NCBI GenBank assembly: GCA_023362775.1
Contig: JALMGJ010000006.1
Location: 52,877,501 to 52,941,500, forward strand
Direction of reading: 5' to 3'
DNA length: 64,000 nucleotides
From: Charina bottae
Taxonomy: Eukaryota > Chordata > Lepidosauria > Squamata > Charinaidae
A program made the translations under genes and the position numbers. Below are positions 1-12,123 of this stretch, in pieces; position 1 is the first letter of the stretch; the number at the start of each line of letters is the position of its first letter. Under the pieces are notes generated by a model. It saw only the letters and a program-made list of their open reading frames with translations. It searched no databases and was not told the DNA's origin.

Positions 1-467
1 AGAATATGCGTTTTTGTAAAGTTTTTCTTGATTTTGCTCTTGAATTTTCCTTTGTAAAGCAAAGTTATAAACAATTAAAATTTCTTATCCTTATGAACCT
101 TTCAGACTTGCCCCTTTTTCAGGTTTGTCCTTTTTTTCCCCAAGAAAATATGGTCATGATGGTACCTTAGAGTCAAACTGTACTAGTAACTTCATGGATG
201 TTGGAAAATTCCTGTGGGCCATTTCCAGTGAAGTTTGCACCCAGCACACTCATAAGCCCTACGGCCAGATCAGAGCAAGCACACACACAACACTGGGTTC
301 AGGTAGCAAAAAATATCCCTTGATGTTTATTCACTAAAACTCAGCAGACTTCAAAAACAGGTAACTGGCAAAACAGGACTAAAGGCAGGCAAAAGAAGAG
401 ATGTAAGGACTTGAACAACAAGGCAAGAGATAAACAGGGAAGAGGACTTAATATCAACGATCTACAT

Positions 468-738
468 CAGGGCTTTCCAAAGTTTTCCCGTGGCGACACA
501 CCAACCGCCGTTGGTGTGTCGCTGTGGGAAAACCCGGAAGTGCTGCCGTTGCGGCAGCGCACAAAAACCCGGAAGCGCTGCTGCCACTTTCGGGTTTTTG
601 CACGTCACCGTTGGTGTGTCGCCGCGGGAAAACCCAGAAGCGCTGATGATGATCAGCGCTTCCGGGTTGTGTGGCGACACACCAGACTGTGTGTGGCGAC
701 ACACTTTTGTGTCGCGACACACAGTTTGGAAAGCTCTG
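468..738 (+). mobile_element. GC-rich hAT MITE, copy 1 (subfamily A)
   Basis: Element of 271 bp bounded by perfect 8-bp duplications ATCTACAT (460-467, 739-746). The termini are CAGGGCTTTCCAAAG and its near inverse CTTTGGAAAGCTCTG-like end. Inside are paired palindromes: a CGACACACCAAC inverted pair, and AACCCGGAAGCGCTGA facing its complement across GATGATGATC. Eight-base duplications and CAG...CTG ends fit the hAT superfamily. It has no coding capacity; open frames across it are artefacts. Confidence 0.85.
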
Positions 739-1295
739 ATCTACATTATCAATCTATCACAGAATTCTGCGGAGACACCAGAAACAATACTTCGGCTAAT
801 TTGCATGGACAGGGACTATTGTGACTATTGATAAATGTAATATATAAGCTAATTTTTCCCTCCCCCCCTTCTTTAGTTTGTTTGGGGTTGTTGTTTTTCT
901 ATTTTTTCATCTGTTTTGGTTTCTATTAGGGTTTTTTTTTAAGTTTAAAAATTGTTTTGTTAATTATGTTAAAATGAAAAAAGGGACAGTCCAAACAGAG
1001 CAGCATTTGGTTATTCCAGCCTTAACCCTTTCATACTCATGACATCAGCAGAATACGGATGGAAAGTAGGAGAGCAGGTGATCCTTCTTCTATTCTGCAC
1101 TATGGAGGAAACAATTTGGACAGGAATGATGCATCCCACAATGGACACATCCATGTAATTTGGGAACACAATACAAATGAATTTGTCACTGACTGCTTCT
1201 TCTGGAATATTTTAATTTTTTCCCCAGTCTAGCCTACAGCCGAGATCTTCTGGTGGTTTCCTTTCCAATTACTAAACAGGTCTAACTCTGTTTTT

Positions 1296-1534
1296 TTTTA
1301 GATTTTTTATCCTGCCTTTATTATTTTTATAAATAACTCAAAGCGGCAAACATACCTAATACTCCTTCTTCCTCCTATTTTCCCCACAACAACAACCCTG
1401 TGAGGTGAGTTGGGCTGAGAGAGAGTGACTGGCCCAAAGTTATCTCGCCGGCTTTCATGCCTAAGGTGGGACTAGAACTCACAGTCTCCTAGGTTCTAGC
1501 CTAGTGCCTTAACCACTAGACCAAACCAGCCAAG
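1296..1534 (-). mobile_element. Sauria-type tRNA-derived SINE
   Basis: In reverse orientation it shows a head with TGGTCTAGTGGTTAAGGCAC, a body with AGTCACTCTCTCTCAGCCCA and CCTCACAGGGTTGTTG, then AAATAATAAAGG. It is nearly full length. Confidence 0.75.
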
Positions 1535-1917
1535 GTCAGCTAGATAGTGCTTTCTAGTACCTAGTAACAATAAGAAATCAACAGATTCCTTATTCTCAAA
1601 TATTGTTCTAAATATAGGCCTCTGCAAACTGAAATTATGGGCTAACAGATGCTTCAATTTTAAGAAATGAACAAAGGTCATCAATAATGCCAGATGAAAT
1701 TTTCAAAGCAATAATACTGGGAAAAGTTTCTCCATTACATTATATTTTTTTAATAAATAAAGTATTGAGTGAATATGTTTGGCTTAATATACAAATCTAC
1801 TAGACATCAAACTGTATATCTTGCATGAAAAGTGGGGAAAATCCCACATTTTACTAATAGTGGAGGACAAGCAATTCAACATTAAGCTCTTCTCAAGATG
1901 AAATTCCTTTATACTTG

Positions 1918-2200
1918 TTCTTCTTGGCGATCACTCGTAGCTGAGTAAGATTGTCTTCCAGGGGTAAAATCTTAACAGTGGATCCGTAAGTGGCTGTAAA
2001 GGCCAATTCTGGATCCGCACATCCTCCCACAATGAGGGCATAGGTTTCCAGGTGGAAGACGGTCACGATGAGGATTTGCTTGACGTGCCTTCCTCTTAGC
2101 TTGTATTAGGAGGGAGTGGCAAAATTCCTGCAACGTATTTTTTCCCCCATGCTGTGTGTCAGCACAAAACCCGCAAGTGTGGAAACAATCCCCCCCCCCC
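1918..2200 (-). mobile_element. LINE-derived zinc-finger fragment
   Basis: The minus strand encodes CPHCGRMCGSRIGLYSHLR-IH, preceded by a basic stretch. This Cys2His2 pattern with SRIGL-SH recurs at the C-terminus of some non-LTR retrotransposon proteins. It has no start or splice context suggesting a host gene; the exact LINE family is unknown to me. Confidence 0.5.
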
Positions 2201-2428
2201 ATGCAATACAGGGCTAAATTCTACTCCCTACCATTAGTGGAGTTTCATCACTTTCACCTGCTTATTATTGTACCACATCCCTTCCTGGGGAGAAGGATTC
2301 TGAGAGAATCTGGAAATTATTTATTTCAATAGCAAACTGTTTTTTACGAAGTCTGTCCCATAAATGAAACTGTAACCATATCATTTCATTGGTGTTCCTG
2401 ATCTTCAGAGATTTAAGGTTTTTTTTAA

Positions 2429-2451
2429 ACACACACACACACACACACACC
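2429..2451. repeat. (AC)n microsatellite
   Basis: About eleven AC units. Confidence 0.9.
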
Positions 2452-3282
2452 AACAGGGGTGTGTGTTTTCATTTCCAGCTATAGCAGGACTATTCTCCTG
2501 AAATGTAATATGTAATTTCCACTTCCTCAGCAATATCTTCAAAGTAATATACACTTAGCTGTTGAGAGGAGGAGGAAGAGGAACTAGCTTATCTGAATTA
2601 GATCAATTTTATTCTGACAAATACCAGGGGGCTATCAAATCTGGACTGCAAAGAATCCAGATTTGTCTCTTTGATGCTATTTAGTGGGTTTTTGCAGCCC
2701 AGATCTGGTAGCCATAAAAATTATATTTTGTGATTTCATATATCAAACTAACCACTGAAATGCAGACCATAAGTGAATGGCGAGCAGGTTTAAACTGATA
2801 TTCGTCACATATTTCTCACTATACAGACTAACTTCTAAAGAATTATCAAGGATATTTCAAGAGCTACATGGACAGCCATTATATATTTATTTTAAAAGCA
2901 CAGTAATATTGCATTATTCATAAGATTATTTTTTGCCTTTAATATACTTGCCAAAGTTAGATAGAAAGCAAACAATACCCTAAGGAATCCTGTTATTAGT
3001 AATAGAACAATGTGCTTTGGGAGAGCTACTAAGAACTTCAGTAGAGTTTTAAGAGTTATTGAACACAGCAAACTGGATATGTCAATCATTATCCCAATGT
3101 TCTCACTGATTGATATGACAGCAGTTCCTCTGGGACTGAAACAGAGGCCTTTCTCAGCTTTACATGAAAAAGTCAGGGATTGACTCTTTGACCCTTTTCC
3201 CTAATTAACCTTTAATACTTTTTTAAAAAGTTGTATCAAGCTGGTTTAACATCCAACCTTAATTTCATAATTCCTTACTAAC

Positions 3283-3388
3283 CTGCATGAGTTCATTGCT
3301 ATCAATGAGTTTATCTTCCAGCATCTCCTGTGTTAATTTTCCCATGGTGCCATAGAAGTCATCAGCAGTTTCACAAGAATTTATCTGC
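3283..3388 (-). CDS. TBC1D30: TBC1D30 exon 9 (last in window)
   Basis: It encodes residues 441-476: Q-INSCETADDFYGTMGK, then LTQEMLEDKLIDSNELMQ. It is more diverged from human than exons 5-8 but collinear with it, and the phase fits exon 8. The donor is GTTAGT. Later exons are outside the window. Confidence 0.92.
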
Positions 3389-6300
3389 CTGCATCACAAC
3401 ACAAATATTTCTATTACTATACATGTTGTAATCCTGTACTGTACATTATGTGCTTTATTCAGCTGTTGTCTGTTTCTTAGAGGACTACATTTAAGGATGG
3501 TTGGCCTAGGTGATGATGACCAAAGGGGGCAACTTCAAAAAGGTTGCTACTTCAAGGGTGACTTGAGATCAGTACCTCTAACTGTGAAAGGTGAGAAGAA
3601 ATGTGTTGGGTCTGCTCTTGGGTCAGAGACAGGAGCAGCTGGTACAGTAGGTGAAGTTAAAACTCACCTGGCCTCAAAGAGAAAGGTGGAGTGCTAGGAA
3701 TGGTACCGGACATGAAAGCTTGGTTGCCACTTCAGGAAATATACTCAGTGTATTTCATGGGTTGAAAGGATTCCTGGTAGTTTTTCTGCTTTGATGTTGG
3801 GTTGAAAGGTTTCCCCCCCACCCCATATGATATTCTTTTTATTTAATTGACCTGTTAAAGTAGAAGCAAATCTTCAGTACCCTAGGATGACTATCACAGT
3901 AGTGGCAGAGAATAAAGATAAAAGGGAGGTGCTCATTGTAAGGGGCAATCATTCTAATGAGGGGATAGATCTGCCTGTTCTAAATGGCAGACCACTATCT
4001 CTCCCTCTCCCTCTCCCTCTCTCTCCCTCTCCCTCTCTCTCCCTCTCTCTCTCTCCCTCTCTCTCTCTCCCTCTCCCTCTCTCTCCCTCTCTCTCTGGGT
4101 TGTACATGTAGAATGAAAACTATACTATTCATACCCTAATAAACTGCTCAAGAGCAGTGAACTGTAACAAGAATCAGACAAAAATTGGTATTTATTTGTG
4201 TTTCAGCAGCATGCAACATAGATAATTGGTTGTCCAAACTAGCTTTCTCTTAGAGTAGCCTTCTACAGCCTGTGGGCATCCAAACAAGCTAGATTTCAAT
4301 TCCATATTTCCTATTACGGAAGCCCAACACACTTGGGATATTCAAGTTGGGTATGGCTACCTTGGGGTCTTTTAGTTTTACTCTGGGTTAATTTTGGCAA
4401 TTACCAACTGTAATTAATCTGTTTTGAACAATGATATTAATCAACTATGTTGGGAATAGAGAATAATTTTATTATTCTACACTGTACACTGAACAAAGGA
4501 AGGAAACATTACTAAATGTTTAATAGGTCATTCCTCTTAAGTGTAGGAAGGAAAATACCATTCCAACTTCCTTTCCATAACTGCAGTGCCAGGTCTCATT
4601 AAATTTTTTCTCTTCATCCACAAAATAACCCTCTTGTATTAAGTAACAGTGGACCATAAGGAAGGCTGAGCGAAGGAAGATAGATGCTTTTGAACTGTGG
4701 TGTTGGAGGAAAATTCTGAGAGTGCCTTGGACTGCAAGAAGATCAAACCAGTCCATACTCCAGGAAATAAAGCCAGACTGCTCATATTAAAGGCAAAACT
4801 GAAGTACTTTGGCCACATAATGAGAAGACAGGATACCCTGGAGAAGCAGCTGGTGCTAGGGAAAGTGGAAGGCAAAAGGAAGAGGGGCCGACCAAGGGCA
4901 AGATGGATGGATGATATTCTGGAGGTGACAGACTCAACCGTGGGGGAATAAACTGCTGTCTCCCAAATGTACACTTTAAACAATAAAACTAAAATGGGAT
5001 TATTGGGGCTGAGAATGACTGCCCAAGGTCACCAGGCTGACTTCATGCCCTAAAGCAGATCTAGAATTCAGTCTCTCCCTGTTTCTATCCTAGTGCCTTT
5101 AACCCAGAGCTTTCCAAACTGTGTGTCGCGACACGTTAGTGTGTCGGCTGCAGTGTCTGGGTGTGTCGCGGCTGCTGCTGCCTCGGAGCCCTGCCAGGAT
5201 TCTGCGCAGGTCCTAGTGCCTGCCTTGTGCCCTGCTGTAAGAGTGTGTCATGAAATGATGCCCTGCTGTAAGAGTGTCGCGAAATGATGCATGTCTAAAA
5301 AGTTTGTCACCAACATGAAAAGTTTGGAAAGCTCTGCTTTAATGACTACACCAAATGGCTCTTGCATTATGTCTTTAGGTTGCATAAAAGATCTATTAAG
5401 TTGCAAATGAAATGGTAGTTGTTACAACCTCCATTTAAAATGCTGACTTACTCAGGAAAACCCGATTTAAATTGTACTTTTTATATAAATGGGCCTTTTT
5501 CCCTTGGTTGCATGATTGTAATCAAAGCATCAATGGTTAGTACTGAGGTAGTATTTTTAATCTAAAAATTCCTAAGTGTTCACCAAATGCATGGACACTT
5601 TTCAACTGAAGTTCCAACAAGTAGGAGAATAATTAATTTTAGCCAATTCTTCTTTCCTTTAAAGCTCCCCCTGCTTTCCACCACCCTGTTCTGGGAGAGA
5701 GTCCCAATTTTTAGAGAACATATTTTTTTGGAAGCTGAGAGGGAATAAACAAAAACTCCATGAGCCAATTTCCACTTGCATAAAAGGTCTAAGCCTTTGT
5801 TAATTAGTATCATTCAAATTATGGAATAGGATTTTAATTGTTTTTAATGTACAATGTACAGTATATAACAAAATCTATAAAAATGCCCTATTAACTTTTT
5901 TAAAAATAGCTTCATTAGCATTTTATCTTTAGCAATAATTTCTGCATCCAGACCCCCTTTGTACGAAGATAAAAAGTATATGAATGTTAGAAAAAGAGTT
6001 CAAATGCCATTATACAACATAAAGCATTTTCCAGTGGAAAGAACAGGACTTTGCTTAGAATTACCTTTGAAGTCATTGACAAAAAATTGTTAATTACATA
6101 AAGAGTTTTTAGTGAAACTGGCAAGAATTCCAAAATTGTTTAAAATGTCTCTAACAGAAAAAAAATTTTGAATATAGTGACAATACTTAGAAAGCTTATT
6201 CAACTTCCAACATTTAACATGGAAATGATTATTAAAGTTTTTGCTACATGGACTTAAAATTCATTGTTCTGGCAGTTGGTGCTGGACTATTAGCATCAGT

Positions 6301-9300
6301 ACAAAAATAAATACATATTTTTATTTTTCTGTAATATAAATTGCCTTTTAGATTAGAAGAGTACTGTTTAAGCTTTCAATGTGGGTTTCAAATATGGTTT
6401 AACTGCATCTGGCCTCCAACATTGTTGGAGTCCTACTCCATCAGTCCCCACAAGCATCATCACTGTTCAGGGATACTAGGATTTGGAACGATCCGGAAGA
6501 CCAAGTTCTCCTTTCTTGCTACTATGTTCCTAAAATCACAAAATACGAAGCTTGATCTCTATAGGAGACGTTGTAATATATTGATTATAAAACTGATGTC
6601 TACCAGGAGCAGGCGAAGCATCATGATCTAGTGGCAGATCCCTGTGAGATAATTTTATCATTCTAAAATAAGTTGCTGGGAAAGAATATCTGGGAGAAAA
6701 TCAGGAGTTTTTGTTTGCTTGTGTGAATTGTGTGAATTCCTCAGCTAAATATTGGTTATTTAGTTCTTTGTGTGTGTTTGCCTAATCTGACTTTGGTTGC
6801 TAGACTTCAGTTTTTAGAAGTCTATCTAAAATATGGTGTGGTGATTAAAATATGGTGAACTAGGCCAGGAGGAATGATGATTCAAGTCCTCAGCTGGCCA
6901 TGAAGTTTCCTGGGTTATTTTTGGCCTGATTCTATCACTCACACTAACCAATCTCACCAGGTTGTTGTGAACATAAATTGGAGAGAAAGTACTATGTACT
7001 CCATCTTGATTCCTATAGGAAAGGTGGCATATAAATACAAATCACCACCATAATCTTAATGCAGATCTCACAGTCTCTCATGTACATAGTAAAGCATCTC
7101 ATAGTGATGTCACACTATAGCCACTGAACAGAGTAATTCAACTTCAGGCAAAGGTTTTAGGCCCCAACCCAATAACTGCCTTCCCCATGAGCAAGTGAAC
7201 ATAACCTCATTGTAACAGGGATATTGTATTGGTGTGGTGAAATACAGAAATAGAACAAAACGAAACAAAAACAAAACCTTGTGCTATAAGGGAAAAGTGA
7301 AGGTGCATAATAATAATTTTCAGTATTTAAATAGCATTTCACATAGCATTGCCTCAAAACAATGGTTTATTTTTAGACATAGACTGAAAATATACTTACT
7401 CTTCTAGTTTTGCCCAAATAGCCAATGCTACTCTCAGTATAATTTCTGACCCATCAAAGAATACAGAATCCCAAATTTTTAAAACTGTATGGTTAGGAAG
7501 GCATGTAGCAAATAGCGTCAGGAACCACTGCATAGTAAAGACATTTGTAAGTGGGGGTTCATACCCACCTGAAACAGAAAAAGAACAGGGAAATCATTGC
7601 CTTTTGTTCCCTCTGCATATCCTAATACAAAAATGGGTGGAATACAGAATTGTAGTATGATACCAAATTATACCATTGTGTTCAATTTCTTCTTACAAAT
7701 TTAAAAAGCTAAAAGCAATGGTTAATACGTTGTAGATACTCCTGTTCATGGGATGCCATTGTTTAGTTTACAATATACTGACTCCCTTTTAACAAAAGTT
7801 GGCACATGACCAAGCTGAGCTGATTTCAGAAAAGCTAAGCTGCGTGGGACCTAATTGATACTTGAACAGGAGACCATCGGAGATCTCAAAGTAAAAGTAA
7901 AAGTAAAAATATTTTTTAAGTCCCATAAAAATACTCTTGTCAAATATTTACAAATATTTCTGCTCTGCTCTGCTTTTATATTTAATATTCAAAAATGTAG
8001 AAGCTTCACCTGATGCAGAAAATCTCAGGGGCTTCCCTGGGTAATACTTTAATAGCACAGTCCTTCAAATCTGTAATTGCCCACTATATTAGAACTTTTT
8101 TGTTTACTAACTTATCCAAACTATCCATAATTGTTTTTGATACTGGCTTATTATTAGAACTGATCCAGAAAGAATAATTATAGGAAAGGTGGCATATAAC
8201 TACAAATCACCACCATAATCTTAATTATGCAGGGAGAGTAAGGAGGGTCTATTATCTACTACTTCAGAAAAGGCTAACTATTGTATATGCATACATCAAA
8301 TCAAGAGACTATCACCTAACTAATATTCTTGATACCGTCAATGGTTTAATAGATTCCTGTTTAGTGATATCATCTCAAACACTTTCTAATTTTAAACAGC
8401 ACTTATGGTTTCAACCCAGTAATTTTACATTTTTACTTTATGTTAAGAGTAAATAATTTATTTCTAAGAAACAAAGAAAAAACAGAGGAGGAAATATTTG
8501 CATGGCAATTGCATACCTCCACTTTCCTTGTTGGCAGCTCTTTGGAGAGTATCCAAATGCTGGGACAACTCAGGAAGTTTCATTCTTAGAAGGTCTCGGA
8601 ACACTGCCATGTCAACAGACAGTGCTTTAAGATTATTGACAAAATAGCTATCGGGAAGCACTTTATCAATTAAGTAAATCATTATCTGAAAAGCAAGCAG
8701 AAAACGAGTTTAAGGAAAATTTATCATCCAAGCAATGGTCTTTCTATTTGTATAAACATTATAACATGTTTATGCAAATAGAAACACCACTGCTTTCTAT
8801 TCTAATCAGAATCATAACTGATTCTCATACCCATACATCTTAATTTAGCCTTTAGGGGGCTTGTTCCTATACTATGGTATTTTAATAGCCAGCAAAACAG
8901 GATAAAAATGTGGTCAATAGATATACTCACTTTTAAGGCATCTCCCTCATTGCCCTCCATTACTTCCAGGATGAGAGCAGCAAGGATGTTAAAACCTTGA
9001 CAATATCCTACAGATTTGTTCCACCTGGCATAAGCCAATAACACTCTTTTCAATACCACTCTGTCTTGTTCTGCCTCTTGGCCACAATAAGAACTGCACC
9101 CAGTTCGATGAAGATCCTAAGTGGGGATGGGAGAGAAACAATGAAATCTTGGCATATGACTTTCACATTCCTTTAAATACAAGTATAAATTATATCTCAA
9201 TATTTTTACTTTCTGAAGTCAATTGAATTTATACGGTGGACTGGAATCTAAGAGTATGAAACATCCATCTTTGCGTTAGTATGTTCATGCAGCAAATAAT

Positions 9301-12080
9301 CAGCATCTCAAGAAGTAATTACAACCAATCAATATACATTAACAGTAATGTAGGAACTGTCACATGAAAAATGGATTCTTTCTGCTGAGCAGCTCTTCAA
9401 TTCTCCCTCTCTTTTTTAACCTTTACTCTGATGCTAGTGATTGTTTTTCAAGTTGGGTTCCTGAGAACAGTTGGGGGTGCTGCTATTGTACCAGCCTCCC
9501 TGCTGTGTAGCAACCTCCCTCCCTGTGCTGCTGGAGGCTGTCTCAGGGGTGGCGGTGGAATTCCCCAGACTTATGGTTCTGGGGAATTTCAACCTGCCAT
9601 CCCTGGGGCGTGCCTCAGAGGCAGCTCAGGAGTTCATGGCTACCATGGCAGCCATGGGCCTGTCACAGATTATTCAGGACCCGACTTGGGACAGTGGACT
9701 CACCCCAGACTTGGTTTTCTTGTAATAACAGTGGCAATGTGACCTGAGGGGAGAGTTACATCTGTCCCCATTGTCATGGTCAGATCACGCCCTGGTGGCC
9801 ATGAAATTCTCCTATGCTGCCCCCCTCCGCAGGGAGGCAGGACCCATTAGATTGGTCCGCCCCTGGCAACTGATGGACCCAGTAGGGTTTCAGAGGGAGC
9901 TGGGGGTTATACCCGAGGATCTGCTGCACAGTCCAGCGGAGGCCCTGGCCACATCCTGGAATACGAGGGCGGCCGGGGCCTTGGACAGGATCGCACCTGT
10001 GCGACCTCTCTTGCCCCATTCAACCCGACACTCCCCGTGGTTCACGGAGGAGCTGAGGCTTTGGAAGAGGGTTAAGAGACGTCTAGAGCGCTGCTGGAGG
10101 AAGACAAAGACTGAATCCGACTGAATCCAAGCTAGAGACGCTATTAAGGCCTACCTTGTGGCGGTAAGAGTGGTGAAACGTTGATATTTCTCCGCTCTTA
10201 CTGCATCCGCAGAATGCCGCCCGATGGCCCTGTTTAAGATCACTCAATCCCTCCTGGGGAAGGTGGGTCCAGTGACCCACCTACAGGGCCGTGCGGAGGA
10301 GTTTTCTGAGCATCTGCACGACAAAATCACTTGGATTCGTTCTAAGTTGGACTCCAAGCGCGAGGCAGGGTCTGAGGAGATGCCGAGGGAACGGACTTAC
10401 CCTGTTATCTGGGAGAAGTTTGATCCTGTTGGACCCGAGGAAGTGGACAGGATCCTCCGGACTGTAAACACCACCACCTGTCAACTAGACCCTTGCCCCT
10501 CCTGGCTAGTGAAAGCAGCTCAGGTGGTGACATGTGGTTGGGTCCAAGCTTTGGTAAATGCATCCTTGAGAGAAGGGGTGTTCCCAGCGGCCTTTAAAGA
10601 GGCACTGGTGCTCCCCCTGCTCAATAAACCATCGCTGGACCCTACTATACTGGACAGTTTTCGCCCAGTCTCCCACCTCCCTTTTTTGGGGAAGCTGGTT
10701 GAGAAAGTGGTGGCGCTGCAGCTCCAGAGGATTCTGGATGAAACGGATTATCTAGACCCCTTCCAGTCAGGTTTCAGGCCCGGATATGGAACGGAAACAG
10801 CATTGGTTGTTCTTATGGATGATCTCTGGCGGGAGCGGGATAGAGGGAGTGCATCCATCCTGGCTCTTCTTGACCTCTCAGCAGCTTTCGATACCATCAA
10901 CCATGGTATCCTTTTGGGTCGGCTCAGGGAGTTGGGGGTGGGCGGCGTGGTTTTGTGCTGGTTCACCTCCTTCCTCCAGGGCCGGTCCCAATCGGTGTTG
11001 ATAGGGAGCGAGAGATCCGACCCATGGCCCCTCCTTTGTGGGGTGCCGCAGGGTTCAGTTCTCTCCCCGCTCCTTTTTAACATCTATATGAAACCGCTGG
11101 GCGAGATCATCCATCATCACGGGATGAGGTGTCACCAATATGCTGATGATACTCAATTATACATCTCCGTCCCAGGTGAAGTAAGTGATGCTGTGACCGT
11201 CCTCTCTCGGTGCCTGGGGACTGTGGGGTCCTGGATGGGGAACAACAGGCTTCGGCTGAACCCTGGTAAAACGGAGTGGCTGTCGGTGAGGAGCTTCTCG
11301 GCACCCAGGAATTTAACATCTTTAGTGCTGGATGGGGTTGTACTGCCCCAGACAGACCCAATGCGGAATCTGGGGGTCCTCCTGGACTCACAACTCCTGC
11401 TCAAAGAGCAGGTGGCAGTCGTGGCCAGGAGGGCCTTCGTGCAACTTCGTGTTGTGCGCCAATTACGCTCTTTCCTGGACCGGGAGGCCCTTTGCACGGT
11501 CACTCATGCCCTGGTCATCTCCCATATAGACTACTGCAATGCGCTCTACATGGGGCTACCCTTGAAGAGTATCCGGAAGCTACAGCTGGTCCAAAATGCG
11601 GCTGCTCAGGCAATTCTTGATGCCCCTAGTTTGGCACATGTTACACTGTTGCTCCGCGAGCTGCATTGGGTACCAGTTTGTTTCCGGGTGCAATTCAAGG
11701 TGTTGGTCATCACCTTTAAAGCCCTTCATGGCATGGGTCCAGGGTATCTGAGGGACCGCCTCATCCCCATTGCATCAACCCGCCCCACCCGATCATGCAG
11801 AGAGGGCATACTACGGACCCCGTCTGCAAGAGAATTCCATCTGGTGGGGTCCAGGAGGCGGGCCTTCTCTGCAGTGGCTCCTGCACTGTGGAATATTCTT
11901 CCCCCAGAGATAAGACAGATCCCATCTCTGGTGGCCTTCCGAAAACAACTGAAAACTTGGTTTTGCCACCTTGCCTGGGGCGGGGAGGTAAACAACCACT
12001 CTTGGAGATGGCTGGTCCCCTAAAATGACCCTTATATACATCTAATATATTATCATATATATATATACATCTAATATATT

Positions 12081-12123
<43 letters not shown>

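Larger units (their letters stand above)
1..3282 (-). other. TBC1D30: TBC1D30 intron 9 (partial)
   Basis: It holds a GC-rich hAT MITE (468-738), a Sauria-type SINE (1296-1534), a LINE zinc-finger fragment (1918-2200) and an AC repeat (2429-2451). In 1-459, 747-1295, 1540-1915 and 2452-3282 I see only AT-rich unique sequence. No exon similar to the remaining TBC1D30 C-terminus was found. Confidence 0.75.
3389..7399 (-). other. TBC1D30: TBC1D30 intron 8
   Basis: It contains a CTCTCC tract (3998-4096), a BovB fragment (4645-4952), a SINE split by a hAT MITE (5000-5360) and an old SINE (6832-7050). Stretches 3389-3997, 4097-4640 and 5361-6831 show nothing recognisable beyond AT-rich sequence. 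Confidence 0.7.

Noticed and set aside
411..831. Overlapping open frames on both strands (up to 137 codons)
   Set aside because: They run through the palindromic MITE at 468-738; the same frames recur at every other copy of the element and have no protein similarity I recognise.
1972..2202. C2H2 zinc-finger protein gene
   Set aside because: A single finger in a short frame without exons around it; the pattern is one I associate with non-LTR retrotransposon proteins.
4001..4095. CRISPR-like or satellite array
   Set aside because: Simple CTCTCC repetition without spacers; the window is vertebrate nuclear DNA.
7809..7888. Functional 5S rRNA gene
   Set aside because: Only part of the molecule is present, with many differences and no terminator-like T run at the expected place.
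10224..12023. 599-codon frame as a host gene
   Set aside because: It has all the reverse transcriptase motifs of L2 LINEs, an L2 3' tail and upstream endonuclease remnants in the same frame.
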